Made by a program: the position numbers and the translations under genes | Source of the DNA: an uncultured Prevotella sp. | GTDB taxonomy: Bacteria; Bacteroidota; Bacteroidia; Bacteroidales; Bacteroidaceae | Reading direction: 5' to 3' | Assembly: GCA_934202525.1 (NCBI GenBank) | Contig: CAKPYB010000028.1 | Location: 1-41,737, forward strand | DNA: 41,737 nt | Notes under the pieces: generated by a model | Seen by the model: only the letters and a program-made list of their open reading frames with translations | What the model was told of the DNA's origin: nothing | The model's database searches: none | In this document: positions 25,155 through 34,700 of the stretch, one piece after another | Layout of the letters: each line of letters opens with the position of its first letter | Position numbering within the stretch: position 1 is the first letter of the stretch

Positions 25155-26789
25155 TTATTGCCACACCTCACCCAACTTTTTCATAATTTTAGGCGTGCAT
25201 GCAACCCAGAAGGGCCAGTCGTGTGTACCAGCGCGAGTGATGTATTCGTTAGGCACCTTATTGGCATCAAGGGCCTGTTTGAAAGAGCCAGCCGACTGAA
25301 AGAGAAAATCTTCAGTACCTATCTCGATAGTGATGCCCGGCAGTTTCGATACATCGGCCTTGCTCAACAGATCATATAGGTTAGGAGCGCCATCAATGTA
25401 GGTGGCGGGGCTGCAAGCATATACATACGAGAACATTTCGGGATGCAGCAAACCATAATAAAGCGATCCAAAGCCACCCATCGACAGGCCACCAATGGCA
25501 CGCGAGGCACGGTCTTTCTTTACAGCATAGAGGTTCTCAACCGTAGGCAAGAACTCAGTGAAGAAGTAGGTCATATATTTTATGTCATTGCCATTATAGT
25601 TGTCGCAATAAAAATTATCGCCACCACAGTCGGGGCAAATCACAATCATCTCAGGAGCTGTGCCATCGCTGGCCGCAGTCGAGGCATTAACGTTTATCTT
25701 TCCACCATTCAGCCAATCGTTATTGCTACCATTAGCGCCATGCAGCATATACAGCACTGGATATTCTTTGCTTTTATCATAGCCTTTCGGCAAATACACC
25801 GAATATTTCATAGTGCGACCTAGCACCGTGCTCTTAATGGTTTGGTCGCGCAGCTCGGTGCCCGTAGCCTGCATTAACGAAGCAAACTTAACTGAGAAGC
25901 TGCCCGTGGTGCTGATGGTTTTTCCATCGGCAGTAGTGGTACCCAGGTCCTTAGCCACAAGGTTGAACAGAGCGGCACCCTCACTGCTCATGGCAGTAGA
26001 GACCTCTATCTGTCCTGAGGTGATATATTGCTTCACGCCACTGGCATCTACATAATAGCTACCGCCAGCCACGTTATAGGCGGGATTCACCCAACCGTTG
26101 TCGCACAGCCAAGCATCATGGGCATTGCCTTGCACAGTATAGGTACCAACTATACCTGTAGCCGTATTGCCCGAAGCATTAATAAGATCGAGGTAAAGGG
26201 TGGTAGCCCCCTCGGGCGATGTTACGCTAACCGAATATTTTGTTACACCAGGGAACACGGTGGTCTGACCCGTAGCCCAATCGTACGATGTAACTGGCTG
26301 CTCGTCTATCATCATCATATAGCCCGATGCCTCTGGGTCATCCTGCCCCACAACGAAGGCAAGCTCTCCTACATAATTCAACTTCACTCGCTGACCGGCG
26401 GCATTGGTAAACAAACCGTTCAAGTAATACTTGCCCTCGATAAGAGATACGTCGATGTCACCACTCTTCATTGCCTCACCATTCACCTTGACCACACAAG
26501 TTTTGTTAGCCACGGTCTCAGCTACGGTATAAGAGGCAGCGGGAAGAATCCACTCGGTACTACCAAAACTAACCTGAATGATGGTTCCCTTTACATCTTT
26601 TATATCTACATTGAGTGCCTTCACGCCTTTCTTTAACTTAGTGGTAGGCTGCACGGTAGCCTCTTGCGATGTATAATTCTGCATATCTGCATATACTCCC
26701 TGCATACCATCAAGAGCATCGTTATCGCAGGCTGTGAAACACAGCCCTGCAATAAACAGACTTAATATTGAACCTATATATTTTTTCAT
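25155..26789 (-). CDS. Surface lipoprotein with C-terminal CE1-type esterase, in SusE position
   Basis: A 544-residue lipoprotein. The signal peptide ends LCFTAC, lipidating Cys21, followed by DND, acidic residues that suit surface export. Residues about 22-310 are two or three beta-rich segments of the kind found in SusE-like surface glycan-binding proteins, although I do not recognise an exact family. Residues about 315-544 form an esterase domain with YMLHGANGSNNDW, nucleophile Ser436 in IGGLSMGGFGS, Asp494 in IEIGTEDF and His523 in AGTHDW. It lies directly after SusD, where SusE/F binding proteins normally sit, so it may combine binding and de-esterification on the cell surface. This is the third esterase of the operon. 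Confidence 0.82.
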   Translation of the reverse strand: MKKYIGSILSLFIAGLCFTACDNDALDGMQGVYADMQNYTSQEATVQPTTKLKKGVKALNVDIKDVKGTIIQVSFGSTEWILPAASYTVAETVANKTCVVKVNGEAMKSGDIDVSLIEGKYYLNGLFTNAAGQRVKLNYVGELAFVVGQDDPEASGYMMMIDEQPVTSYDWATGQTTVFPGVTKYSVSVTSPEGATTLYLDLINASGNTATGIVGTYTVQGNAHDAWLCDNGWVNPAYNVAGGSYYVDASGVKQYITSGQIEVSTAMSSEGAALFNLVAKDLGTTTADGKTISTTGSFSVKFASLMQATGTELRDQTIKSTVLGRTMKYSVYLPKGYDKSKEYPVLYMLHGANGSNNDWLNGGKINVNASTAASDGTAPEMIVICPDCGGDNFYCDNYNGNDIKYMTYFFTEFLPTVENLYAVKKDRASRAIGGLSMGGFGSLYYGLLHPEMFSYVYACSPATYIDGAPNLYDLLSKADVSKLPGITIEIGTEDFLFQSAGSFKQALDANKVPNEYITRAGTHDWPFWVACTPKIMKKLGEVWQ

Positions 26790-26823
26790 ATCAATATCAT
26801 TTAAATATCAGTTAATTAGAAGA

Positions 26824-28386
26824 TTACCATCCCGTATTCTGCTGGATATTAGGATTCAATTCTCTTTCCTTCAAAGGAATAGGAAGCAACATGTGCTTGT
26901 CTTGGAATCCGAAAGTAGAATTGGTGAAATCCCAACTTACGCCCTTGGAAGAGTAGTTAGGGATATCCTTACCCTGTGAAGCCAAGGCATTCTTGGCATC
27001 ACCCCAACGTACCAAGTCCTGGAATCGGGTACTTTCCAGACAGAGTTCCAAGCGCTTCTCCGTCTTGATGTCGTCCAAGGTAACGCTAGTCAAAGGAGTC
27101 TCCTTGGCACGTTCACGAATCTCATTGATGTCTTTCAGCGCTATGTCTTTGTTGCCAGCCTCCAGGTTTGCCTCGGCAGCCAAGAGGAGAACTTCGGCAT
27201 AACGCATAATCTTTCGGTCGGTATATTGAAGTCCCTGGAAGTAGGAGGCATCCATGATGTTGTCACTCTTCAATATACGGTTCTTGAAGAAGAGGTATCC
27301 TTCACATCCATAGATGTTCTGACCAGGATTCAACTTCACGCCGTATGCTGTCATCTGATTACTGTTGAGCAGAGTCTTCTGCAAACGATATCCATTCTCG
27401 CCCTCTGCTTTTACAAATGCTTCATAGAGAGACTTGCGAGGATTCAAGAAACCGTAGGTTCCCTGTGCCACTTCGTTAGCTGCCTTGCCTTCGAGCGTCA
27501 TATTGCCGGTACGCCATCCTTGCATCAGGAAGGTCATATCAAACTGACTCCAAGCCTGCTCCTGGTCGTTACGCCACTGCAATTCGAGCATAGACTCACA
27601 GTTGTTGTTGTTGACAGCATGAAACTGCATGTCATAGTCGCCACGGAAGAGGTCGTACTTCTTGGAATCCACCACCTCATTGAGTGCGGAAGCAGCCTCC
27701 TGATACTTTTTCTGGAAGAGATAAGCCTTGCCCAGATAAGCCTTTGCCACTTCCTGGGTAACGCGCATACCCGTCTCCTGATCGTCCTTGTTCTTCTTGG
27801 AAGGCAAGGCATTCATGCCGATAGCCTTTTTCAAGTCTGATTCCACAACAGCCCAAAGTACCTCTGGAGTACTGTTTGGCTGACGATACTCATCTGAAGC
27901 CAAGAGATGATCTACCAATGGAGCTGTACCCCAAAGGGTAACCAGCTCGAAGTTAGCCCAGGCACGGAAGAAATAAGCCTCGGCTATGGCACGCTTCTTG
28001 ACTTCCGTATCATCAGCCACCTTCTCAATAATGAGGTTTGACTGATAGATGACACCATAGAGCCCCGAGAACAGGCCCTCGATATTACCGTTGCTGGAAT
28101 CGAAGGTAAATTCATTCAACTGCTCGAGTGAGTTGTTGTCACCGCGACTACCACCGCCACACCAAGCATCATCCGAAAGCAGATTCTTGGTAAAGAACCA
28201 AGTAAAATACAATCCCTTCACACGGCTATACATGGCAGCCACCGCCTGCTCGGTCTGCTCATTGGTCTTGTAGAAATCATCCTGACCACCCATATTGCCA
28301 TGCTTTGCTATATCGAGTCTGTCTTCACAACCGGCAAATAACACTGCCACAACGAGAAGCAGACTATATATGATATTCTTTTTCAT
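26824..28386 (-). CDS. SusD/RagB-family surface lipoprotein of the esterase PUL
   Basis: A 520-residue SusD-like lipoprotein. The lipobox LFAGC gives lipidated Cys20, followed by EDRLDI. The helical core shows AEAYFFRAWANFELVTLWG and the late AEVLLLAAEANLEAGNK, then ELCLESTRFQDLVRWGD, all usual SusD landmarks, and the end LLPIPLKERELNPNIQQN is typical. It lies 62 bp after SusC and 34 bp before the esterase lipoprotein, in one - strand transcription unit. It should cap the SusC barrel and bind the esterified oligosaccharide. Confidence 0.95.
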   Translation of the reverse strand: MKKNIIYSLLLVVAVLFAGCEDRLDIAKHGNMGGQDDFYKTNEQTEQAVAAMYSRVKGLYFTWFFTKNLLSDDAWCGGGSRGDNNSLEQLNEFTFDSSNGNIEGLFSGLYGVIYQSNLIIEKVADDTEVKKRAIAEAYFFRAWANFELVTLWGTAPLVDHLLASDEYRQPNSTPEVLWAVVESDLKKAIGMNALPSKKNKDDQETGMRVTQEVAKAYLGKAYLFQKKYQEAASALNEVVDSKKYDLFRGDYDMQFHAVNNNNCESMLELQWRNDQEQAWSQFDMTFLMQGWRTGNMTLEGKAANEVAQGTYGFLNPRKSLYEAFVKAEGENGYRLQKTLLNSNQMTAYGVKLNPGQNIYGCEGYLFFKNRILKSDNIMDASYFQGLQYTDRKIMRYAEVLLLAAEANLEAGNKDIALKDINEIRERAKETPLTSVTLDDIKTEKRLELCLESTRFQDLVRWGDAKNALASQGKDIPNYSSKGVSWDFTNSTFGFQDKHMLLPIPLKERELNPNIQQNTGW

Positions 28387-28448
28387 AATTTCCTAATGTT
28401 ATTATATATAGAATATGTATAGTGTTAGTTATATGAACCCTCCAGACC

Positions 28449-31400
28449 TTAGAACTCCAGGTTGAAGCCCATTACTACCTTTCTTGAGGTTGGATAACCG
28501 CCCTTGTCGATACCCATACCCACTACAGTATTGGTAGAAACCTCAGGGTCGAAGCCTGGGTACTTGGTGATGGTGAAGAAGTCATCGAGAGATACATAGA
28601 GGCGCAAGTTATTGATTGCCACACTCTTGAGAAGGGTCTTCGGCAAGCTGTAGCCCAACTGAATCTGCTTAATCTTGAAATAAGATCCATCATATACCAT
28701 TGCACTGGATGTAGCATACTTGTCCATATTGTTGGCACCAGCACGTGGCACGCTGCCATTAGGATTGCTCTCTGTCCAGCGGTCGTCATAGAAGAGTTCC
28801 TTCATCTTGTTGACCATTGGGAAGTCGGTACGGTTGATACAGTTGAATATCTTGTTGCCTGATGCACCAGAACCAAATACTGCCAAGTCGAAACCTTTGT
28901 AAGCTGCGGTCAAGGTGATACCATAGGTGAAGTTTGGAATGGCACTGCCCAAGTCCATCTTGTCATCATCGGTCAGATCACCACTATCGTTCAGGTCGGC
29001 AAAAGTTGGATCACCTGTCTTTGGGTCTATGCCTGTAAACTGATAGCCGCGGAAGTAATACACAGGATAACCCTTCTCGAAGTATGTGAGAGGCACATTC
29101 ATAAAGGTAGTACCCTGCAAACGGGTCAAGGATGGGTCGAGATAAGTAACCTCGTTCTTCAAGGTAGCGAGGTTGCCACGTACGCTGTAGCTGAAATCAC
29201 CGATGTTGTCTCTCCAACCGAGTTCAAACTCGAATCCCTTGTTGCTTACGTTACCAGCATTGATAGGAGATGTGGTGCCGCCGATAACCAGAGATGGAGT
29301 GGTGCCACCCACGAGCAAGTCCTTGGTCTTCTTCACGAAATAGTCCATACTGAAGTTCATTCTGCCAGCGAAGAGGAGCGCATCGATACCCAAGTCGGTC
29401 TGCTCAGATGTTTCCCACTTCAGTTTATCGTTACCCATACTAGTCGGACTAACAGACGTTGTATAATTATTACCAGGAACTAACGGATAAATGCCACCCT
29501 GCGCCATATCGGTGCTGTAGGCATAGCCACCCAAAGCAGCCAAGCTACCATTCTGTCCCCAGCTGGCACGCAACTTCAAACTAGCCACGACATCTCTCAA
29601 TGGCTCGAAGAACTTTTCCTCGGAAATGGTCCAACCTCCAGACACAGCTGGGAAATATCCCCAACGATTGGTAGCTGGAAGCTTAGATAAGTCGGCAGCA
29701 TCTGCACGGAGTGAAGCCTGCAGATAATAACGGTTTTTATAATCGTAGCTCAAACGACCAAAGTAAGAATACTTGGCTGAGCGACTTTTCTCACCACCTA
29801 CAGACTTGGTAGCAGAAGCGGATGCGAAATTCAGATAGTAGAACAATGGATTGTTTTTCTTGACAGCGTCTTCACCATTAGCCTGCAAACCACCATTCAC
29901 ATAATCGTAGGTAGATTCCTGGAAAGACATACCAACCATGGCATTCACGGTATGGTCACCGAGTTTCTTCATATAGTTGGCAAAGTTTTCCCATTGATAA
30001 TAGATAGAGGTAGAAGAAGATGCACTCTGATCTACATAATCACGGCTTTGCGTTTCATTTCCATAGAAAGGAAGTGAAGTGGAAGAACTGCGGGTACCCG
30101 ACAAACGATAACCAAAGCGAGAAGTAATCACAAGATCCTTGATAGGCTTGAAATCTGCATAGATGGAACCATTCACATTGAATCCACTGTTGCGGGATAT
30201 GCTATTGTCACGCATCACGAATGGGTTGAACTGCTCACCTGCATAGAAAGCAGACACACCATAGTAGTTACCAGCCGCATTGGTCAGGAGATGCTTTCCG
30301 CTTGCCAAGGCACTAGCAATATGAGTAGGCAAGTTTCCACCCTCGTATGCAACGGGGGTCAATGGATCCATAGAAAGCACAGCTGCCATCATAGAACCAT
30401 ACTCAGAACCCTCTGAAACAGAACGAGTGTTATATTTTTCAATCTGGTTAGTAGTGCCCACCTTCAACCATGGCTTGATCTGATATTCAGCATTGATGGT
30501 AGCGGTAAGACGACGATAGAGATCATTATTACCTCTTACCATACCATCATTGTCAAGATAAGTAAGCGAAAGATAGTAGTTGCCATTTTGGTTACCACCC
30601 GTAAAGCCCAGGTTGTGCTTCTGCATCTTACCCTTGCCATAGATGGCATCTACCCAGGAGGTATTGGTTGTACCATCCCAATTCTTCAAGAGAAAATCCT
30701 CGGTAATGGTCTTACCTTCTTTCATATATTGGATATATTCTTCGGCATTGAGCAACTTAGGCTTTTTAGCAAGCGATTCGATGGCATATTGGAAATCATA
30801 TGTTATCTTTCCACTACCCACAGTACCCTTCTTCGTAGTAATGAGAACCACGCCATTACCAGCCTCAGCACCATATATGGCAGCAGAAGCGGCATCCTTC
30901 AACACTTCCATAGATGCTATGTCATTAGGATCGATACCACTAATATCGCCTAAGCGCACACCATCTACTACGTAGAGAGGATCGGAAGAACCATTGGAAG
31001 AGAAGCCACGGATACGAACGGTTGGTGATGCACCCGGACGAGCAGAAGAAGAGACAATCTGCACACCTGCGGTCTTACCCTGAAGAGCAGACTTGGCATT
31101 AGTGATGGTACGATTCTCCATATCCTCTTTCTTCACCTGAGAGATGGCACCCGTTACAGAACTCTTCTTCTGAACGCCATAACCTACAACCACCACATCA
31201 TCGAGTACCTTGTTGTCTTCCTGCAATGTAATCTTGAGCTTGGAAGAGTTGGCTAATACCTCTTTATTCTTATAGCCAAGATAAGAGAAGATAAGGGTTT
31301 TACCTTTTTGCACTTGGATCGTAAAGTTACCATCCATATCAGTTACAGCGCCACCCTTGTTGTCTCCCTGCACACGCACGGTAACACCAATCAAAGGGTC

Positions 31401-31523
31401 GGCATTTTGGTCAACTACGAGACCAGCGACTTTCATCAGTTCCTGCGCCAAGGCAGCAGAACCTGAAATCATCAATAAGAACACGAAGGTTAGGAACCTT
31501 CTGTAATCATACATTTTTCTCAT
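28449..31523 (-). CDS. SusC-like TonB-dependent outer-membrane transporter of the esterase PUL
   Basis: A 1024-residue TonB-dependent receptor. After the signal peptide (ending near SAALAQ) comes a carboxypeptidase-regulatory-like domain at about 30-108 (VAGLVVDQNADPLIGVTVRV), the SusC segment DVVVVGYGVQKKSSVTGAI, the plug with VRIRGFSSNGSSDPLYVVDG and IYGAEAGNGVVLITTK, and the beta-barrel ending VVMGFNLEF. There is no STN domain, in contrast to the SusC at 3837, which fits control by the neighbouring HTCS instead of an ECF/FecR pair. The start codon could be the first ATG (31523) or the one at residue 4; both leave the signal peptide intact. Confidence 0.95.
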   Translation of the reverse strand: MRKMYDYRRFLTFVFLLMISGSAALAQELMKVAGLVVDQNADPLIGVTVRVQGDNKGGAVTDMDGNFTIQVQKGKTLIFSYLGYKNKEVLANSSKLKITLQEDNKVLDDVVVVGYGVQKKSSVTGAISQVKKEDMENRTITNAKSALQGKTAGVQIVSSSARPGASPTVRIRGFSSNGSSDPLYVVDGVRLGDISGIDPNDIASMEVLKDAASAAIYGAEAGNGVVLITTKKGTVGSGKITYDFQYAIESLAKKPKLLNAEEYIQYMKEGKTITEDFLLKNWDGTTNTSWVDAIYGKGKMQKHNLGFTGGNQNGNYYLSLTYLDNDGMVRGNNDLYRRLTATINAEYQIKPWLKVGTTNQIEKYNTRSVSEGSEYGSMMAAVLSMDPLTPVAYEGGNLPTHIASALASGKHLLTNAAGNYYGVSAFYAGEQFNPFVMRDNSISRNSGFNVNGSIYADFKPIKDLVITSRFGYRLSGTRSSSTSLPFYGNETQSRDYVDQSASSSTSIYYQWENFANYMKKLGDHTVNAMVGMSFQESTYDYVNGGLQANGEDAVKKNNPLFYYLNFASASATKSVGGEKSRSAKYSYFGRLSYDYKNRYYLQASLRADAADLSKLPATNRWGYFPAVSGGWTISEEKFFEPLRDVVASLKLRASWGQNGSLAALGGYAYSTDMAQGGIYPLVPGNNYTTSVSPTSMGNDKLKWETSEQTDLGIDALLFAGRMNFSMDYFVKKTKDLLVGGTTPSLVIGGTTSPINAGNVSNKGFEFELGWRDNIGDFSYSVRGNLATLKNEVTYLDPSLTRLQGTTFMNVPLTYFEKGYPVYYFRGYQFTGIDPKTGDPTFADLNDSGDLTDDDKMDLGSAIPNFTYGITLTAAYKGFDLAVFGSGASGNKIFNCINRTDFPMVNKMKELFYDDRWTESNPNGSVPRAGANNMDKYATSSAMVYDGSYFKIKQIQLGYSLPKTLLKSVAINNLRLYVSLDDFFTITKYPGFDPEVSTNTVVGMGIDKGGYPTSRKVVMGFNLEF

Positions 31524-31597
31524 AGATTTTTCTCATTAAGATAATACTTTATTAGTTAAGCTTTTATTCTTGTAAATCTGTTAATTGTTTACGGCTG

Positions 31598-31605
31598 CAA
31601 AGATA
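31598..31605 (-). promoter_or_regulatory. Promoter -7 box for the PUL operon
   Basis: TATCTTTG on the - strand, 74 bp before the SusC start and within the divergent intergenic region. No good -33 box is seen, as expected if an activator (the HTCS) is needed. Confidence 0.5.
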
Positions 31606-31720
31606 GTGCTTTTTATCATATACCTTTTTCTAACTTGTTTTCTTGTGTTACATTTTTGTTCAAAATGGGGTTTTCTATATGTTCAAAAACTTGCCTATTT
31701 GTTTAAAAAGTCTTATAAAC

Positions 31721-31752
31721 CTTGTATATATCAAGGTTTTATAGTACTTTTG
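31721..31752 (+). promoter_or_regulatory. Promoter for the HTCS gene
   Basis: CTTG (31721-31724), 20 bp, then TACTTTTG (31745-31752). It lies 24 bp before the ATG at 31777 and decides that start: an earlier in-frame ATG at 31585 is upstream of the promoter and cannot be in the transcript. Confidence 0.7.
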
Positions 31753-31776
31753 CAGCAACTATCAAAACCATCGATT

Positions 31777-34700
31777 ATGAAACGAACAAAGGTATTTTAT
31801 AACGCACTCATTCTCTTGGCAACCCTTCTTCTTACTGCTTGCCAGGACCAGAAAGACATCCCCGAAGTCTCTTCACCCGAGAAGAACCTCGTCCTGTCTG
31901 AACATATCTCCAACCAAAAGGTGAAGAGCATCTGCGAAGACAAATACGGACAAATCTGGATAGGTACCTTCCGTGGTCTCAACAAATATGATGGCAACCA
32001 GTATCACCAATACTACTGCGTGGACGATTCACTGGGATTGCCCGACAACAATATTACCGACATTTATCGTGACTCCCACAACCGACTCTGGGTAGCCACC
32101 GCCAATGGCGTATGCCTATACCAGGCCAATGGCAATTTCAAGCGAGTAAGTATCAACGGCGCAAACAAGAATATCGAAAAAATCCTGGAAGACAAGGAGG
32201 GAAGAATCTTCTTTCTCACGATAACAGACCTGTATCAATATGACGAAAAAAACAACAAAGCCATCACCAGGCTCTCCAAGATATTGGAGAAGAACTGCTA
32301 TAACTTCTCTTGCCATATAGACCGAAAAAACGTGATGTGGATTGTTACCTCTCACTCTGTCAAGGGATATCGCACCCAAGACCTCAAACTTATCGCCAAA
32401 AGCCCAGTACAGAGTTATCCCATCACCTCTTTTCTCCTCGATGGGCATCTGCTCTACCTCTCTGGCTACAATGGAATGCAGCTCTTTGATACGGACACCA
32501 GGAAATGGGGGGGTCTCCCTGCAGCCTTGCAAGGATTGCAGATCCCCAACGACATGGTCAGCGACATCCATCCGTATGGTGCAAAAGGCAACCTTCTGCT
32601 TAGCACCACCAAGCACGGATTACTCTATTTCAATGCTGAGGAGGGAACCATCTTGCCACAAAGCGACAAGAATTTCCCATTCGAAGTGCCTGATATGGAA
32701 GTCAACAAGATGTTAACCGACTCCAAGGGCAACCTTTGGCTCGGTTCTGAAGACGATGGCGTAAAAACCATCTATAGATACAAGGATATGTTTAACAGCA
32801 TGCCTGCCCTTCAACGTGCCATCGGCAAACAGCCCGTACTCTCCGTAGCCACCGACAGGAATCATCACCTTTGGATTTCTACCAAGAAGAACGGACTCTA
32901 TATGTATGACTTGCAAACCCAGCAACTCAAGGACATACCGATGATTTCCTACAGCAACGGCAACAGGAAGAATACCACCACCAACATCTTTGTGGATAGC
33001 AGCAATCATCTATGGCTAGCCAATGGCGACCATGTGGCAAAGTACCAATACGACGGCAACCATCTCAACAAGGTAGCCTCCTACCCTTGCTTCATGCCTA
33101 TGGACATCAGCCAAGATGCAAAGGGTAACATCTGGGTATCCACGGCATCCGTCAACATCTACTGCATTTCAGCACAAAGTGGAGAGATGACCAAAAAACA
33201 ACTCTTCCCTACCACTTTCTGCTTCATTCCCAACATCATGCGCTTACAGAATGGCAACATGCTCATATCTGCCTTCTACAAACCTATCCTCGAAATGAAT
33301 GGAGGCAACTTCGATATCCGAGAGTTTAAGGTGAATCCGGATGACTGGAAGAAGTGCATCAAGCGAAGTGTGTATATCCCTACCAAGAACTATCAAGACC
33401 GCAAAGGCAACATCTGGTTGGGTACAGTTACCAACGGACTCTTGAAGTATGACGCAAAGAGCCACAAGCTGTCCTCCATAGCAGGAATCTCTTGCTCCGA
33501 CATTTCCAGCATCGAGGAAGATAGAGATGGAAACATTTGGGTTAGTACGCTGTATGGACTCAACAAGATAGATGGAAAAACAGAAAAGGTAACCACCTAC
33601 AACGAGGCTGACGGTGTGAAAGGCTTCCAATTCTACGATAGGGCATCGTGCAAGCTATCAGATGGAACTCTCATCTTCGGCGGTACCCAGGGACTCACCA
33701 TCTTCAATCCACAAAACGTAAACACGAACCAACAGATAAGTCTGCTTTTCGAAACACTCAAGGTCCATAATGAGATTATGCTTCCTAGTAAGAATGGATG
33801 TATCGAGGAGAGTATGGAAGAATCACCCCATATCCACCTAAGCTACAAACAAAACAGCTTCAGCATCGCCTTTTCTGCCATCGACTACAGCGACTACAAG
33901 CACATCCATTACTTCTACCAAATGGCTGGATTCGACAACACATGGATTGATGCCGGCAATAACAACGAGGCGTACTACTCTAATCTGCCAGCTGGCAACT
34001 ATACCTTCAAGGTCAAGATGGTTGGCAACGATTCCGAAAATATCATCGCCGAAAAAAGCATACTGGTAAGCATCGCCCCTGAGCCTTGGAACTCTTGGTG
34101 GGCCTGGTGCCTATACCTTATTATAATAGGGGGCGTCGGCTTCGTGATCTACCGACAGAAGATGCGCATCAGCATCGAGAAGAACATGGTTCAAAAGGCT
34201 AAGGATGAGAAGGAGCAGGAACAGCGCATCAACAAGATGAACATGAGTTTCTTCGCTAACATCTCGCATGAGTTCCGAACACCACTCACCATGATTTCGG
34301 GACCAGTGGAACAACTCTGCGAAAGTGAAAACATCAACAAGCACGACAAGTTGCTGTTGAACATCATCAACCGAAGCGTGGATAGAATGCTGAGACTCGT
34401 CAACCAGTTGCTCGACTTCAACAAGCTGGAGAACGACACACTCCGCTTGCACGTCAAGCAAACCGACATTATCTCCGAGATGAAGCGCATCATGGACCTC
34501 TTCATCGTGAATACCGAGGAGAAAGGTATCACCTTGAACTGTCACGGACTGGAAGGTTCCTACCTGATGCTTCTGGATTCCGACAAACTGGAAAAGATTA
34601 TCAACAACCTGATGTCCAACGCCATGAAGTTTACCCCTCGTGGCGGTAAGATAGATGTATCTTTCGACACAGGTACCACTAACAAGGGAGAACAGATCAT

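Noticed and set aside
31585..31776. Longer N-terminus for the HTCS starting at 31585
   Set aside because: A near-consensus promoter at 31721-31752 lies inside that extension, and the ATG at 31777 starts a normal signal sequence.
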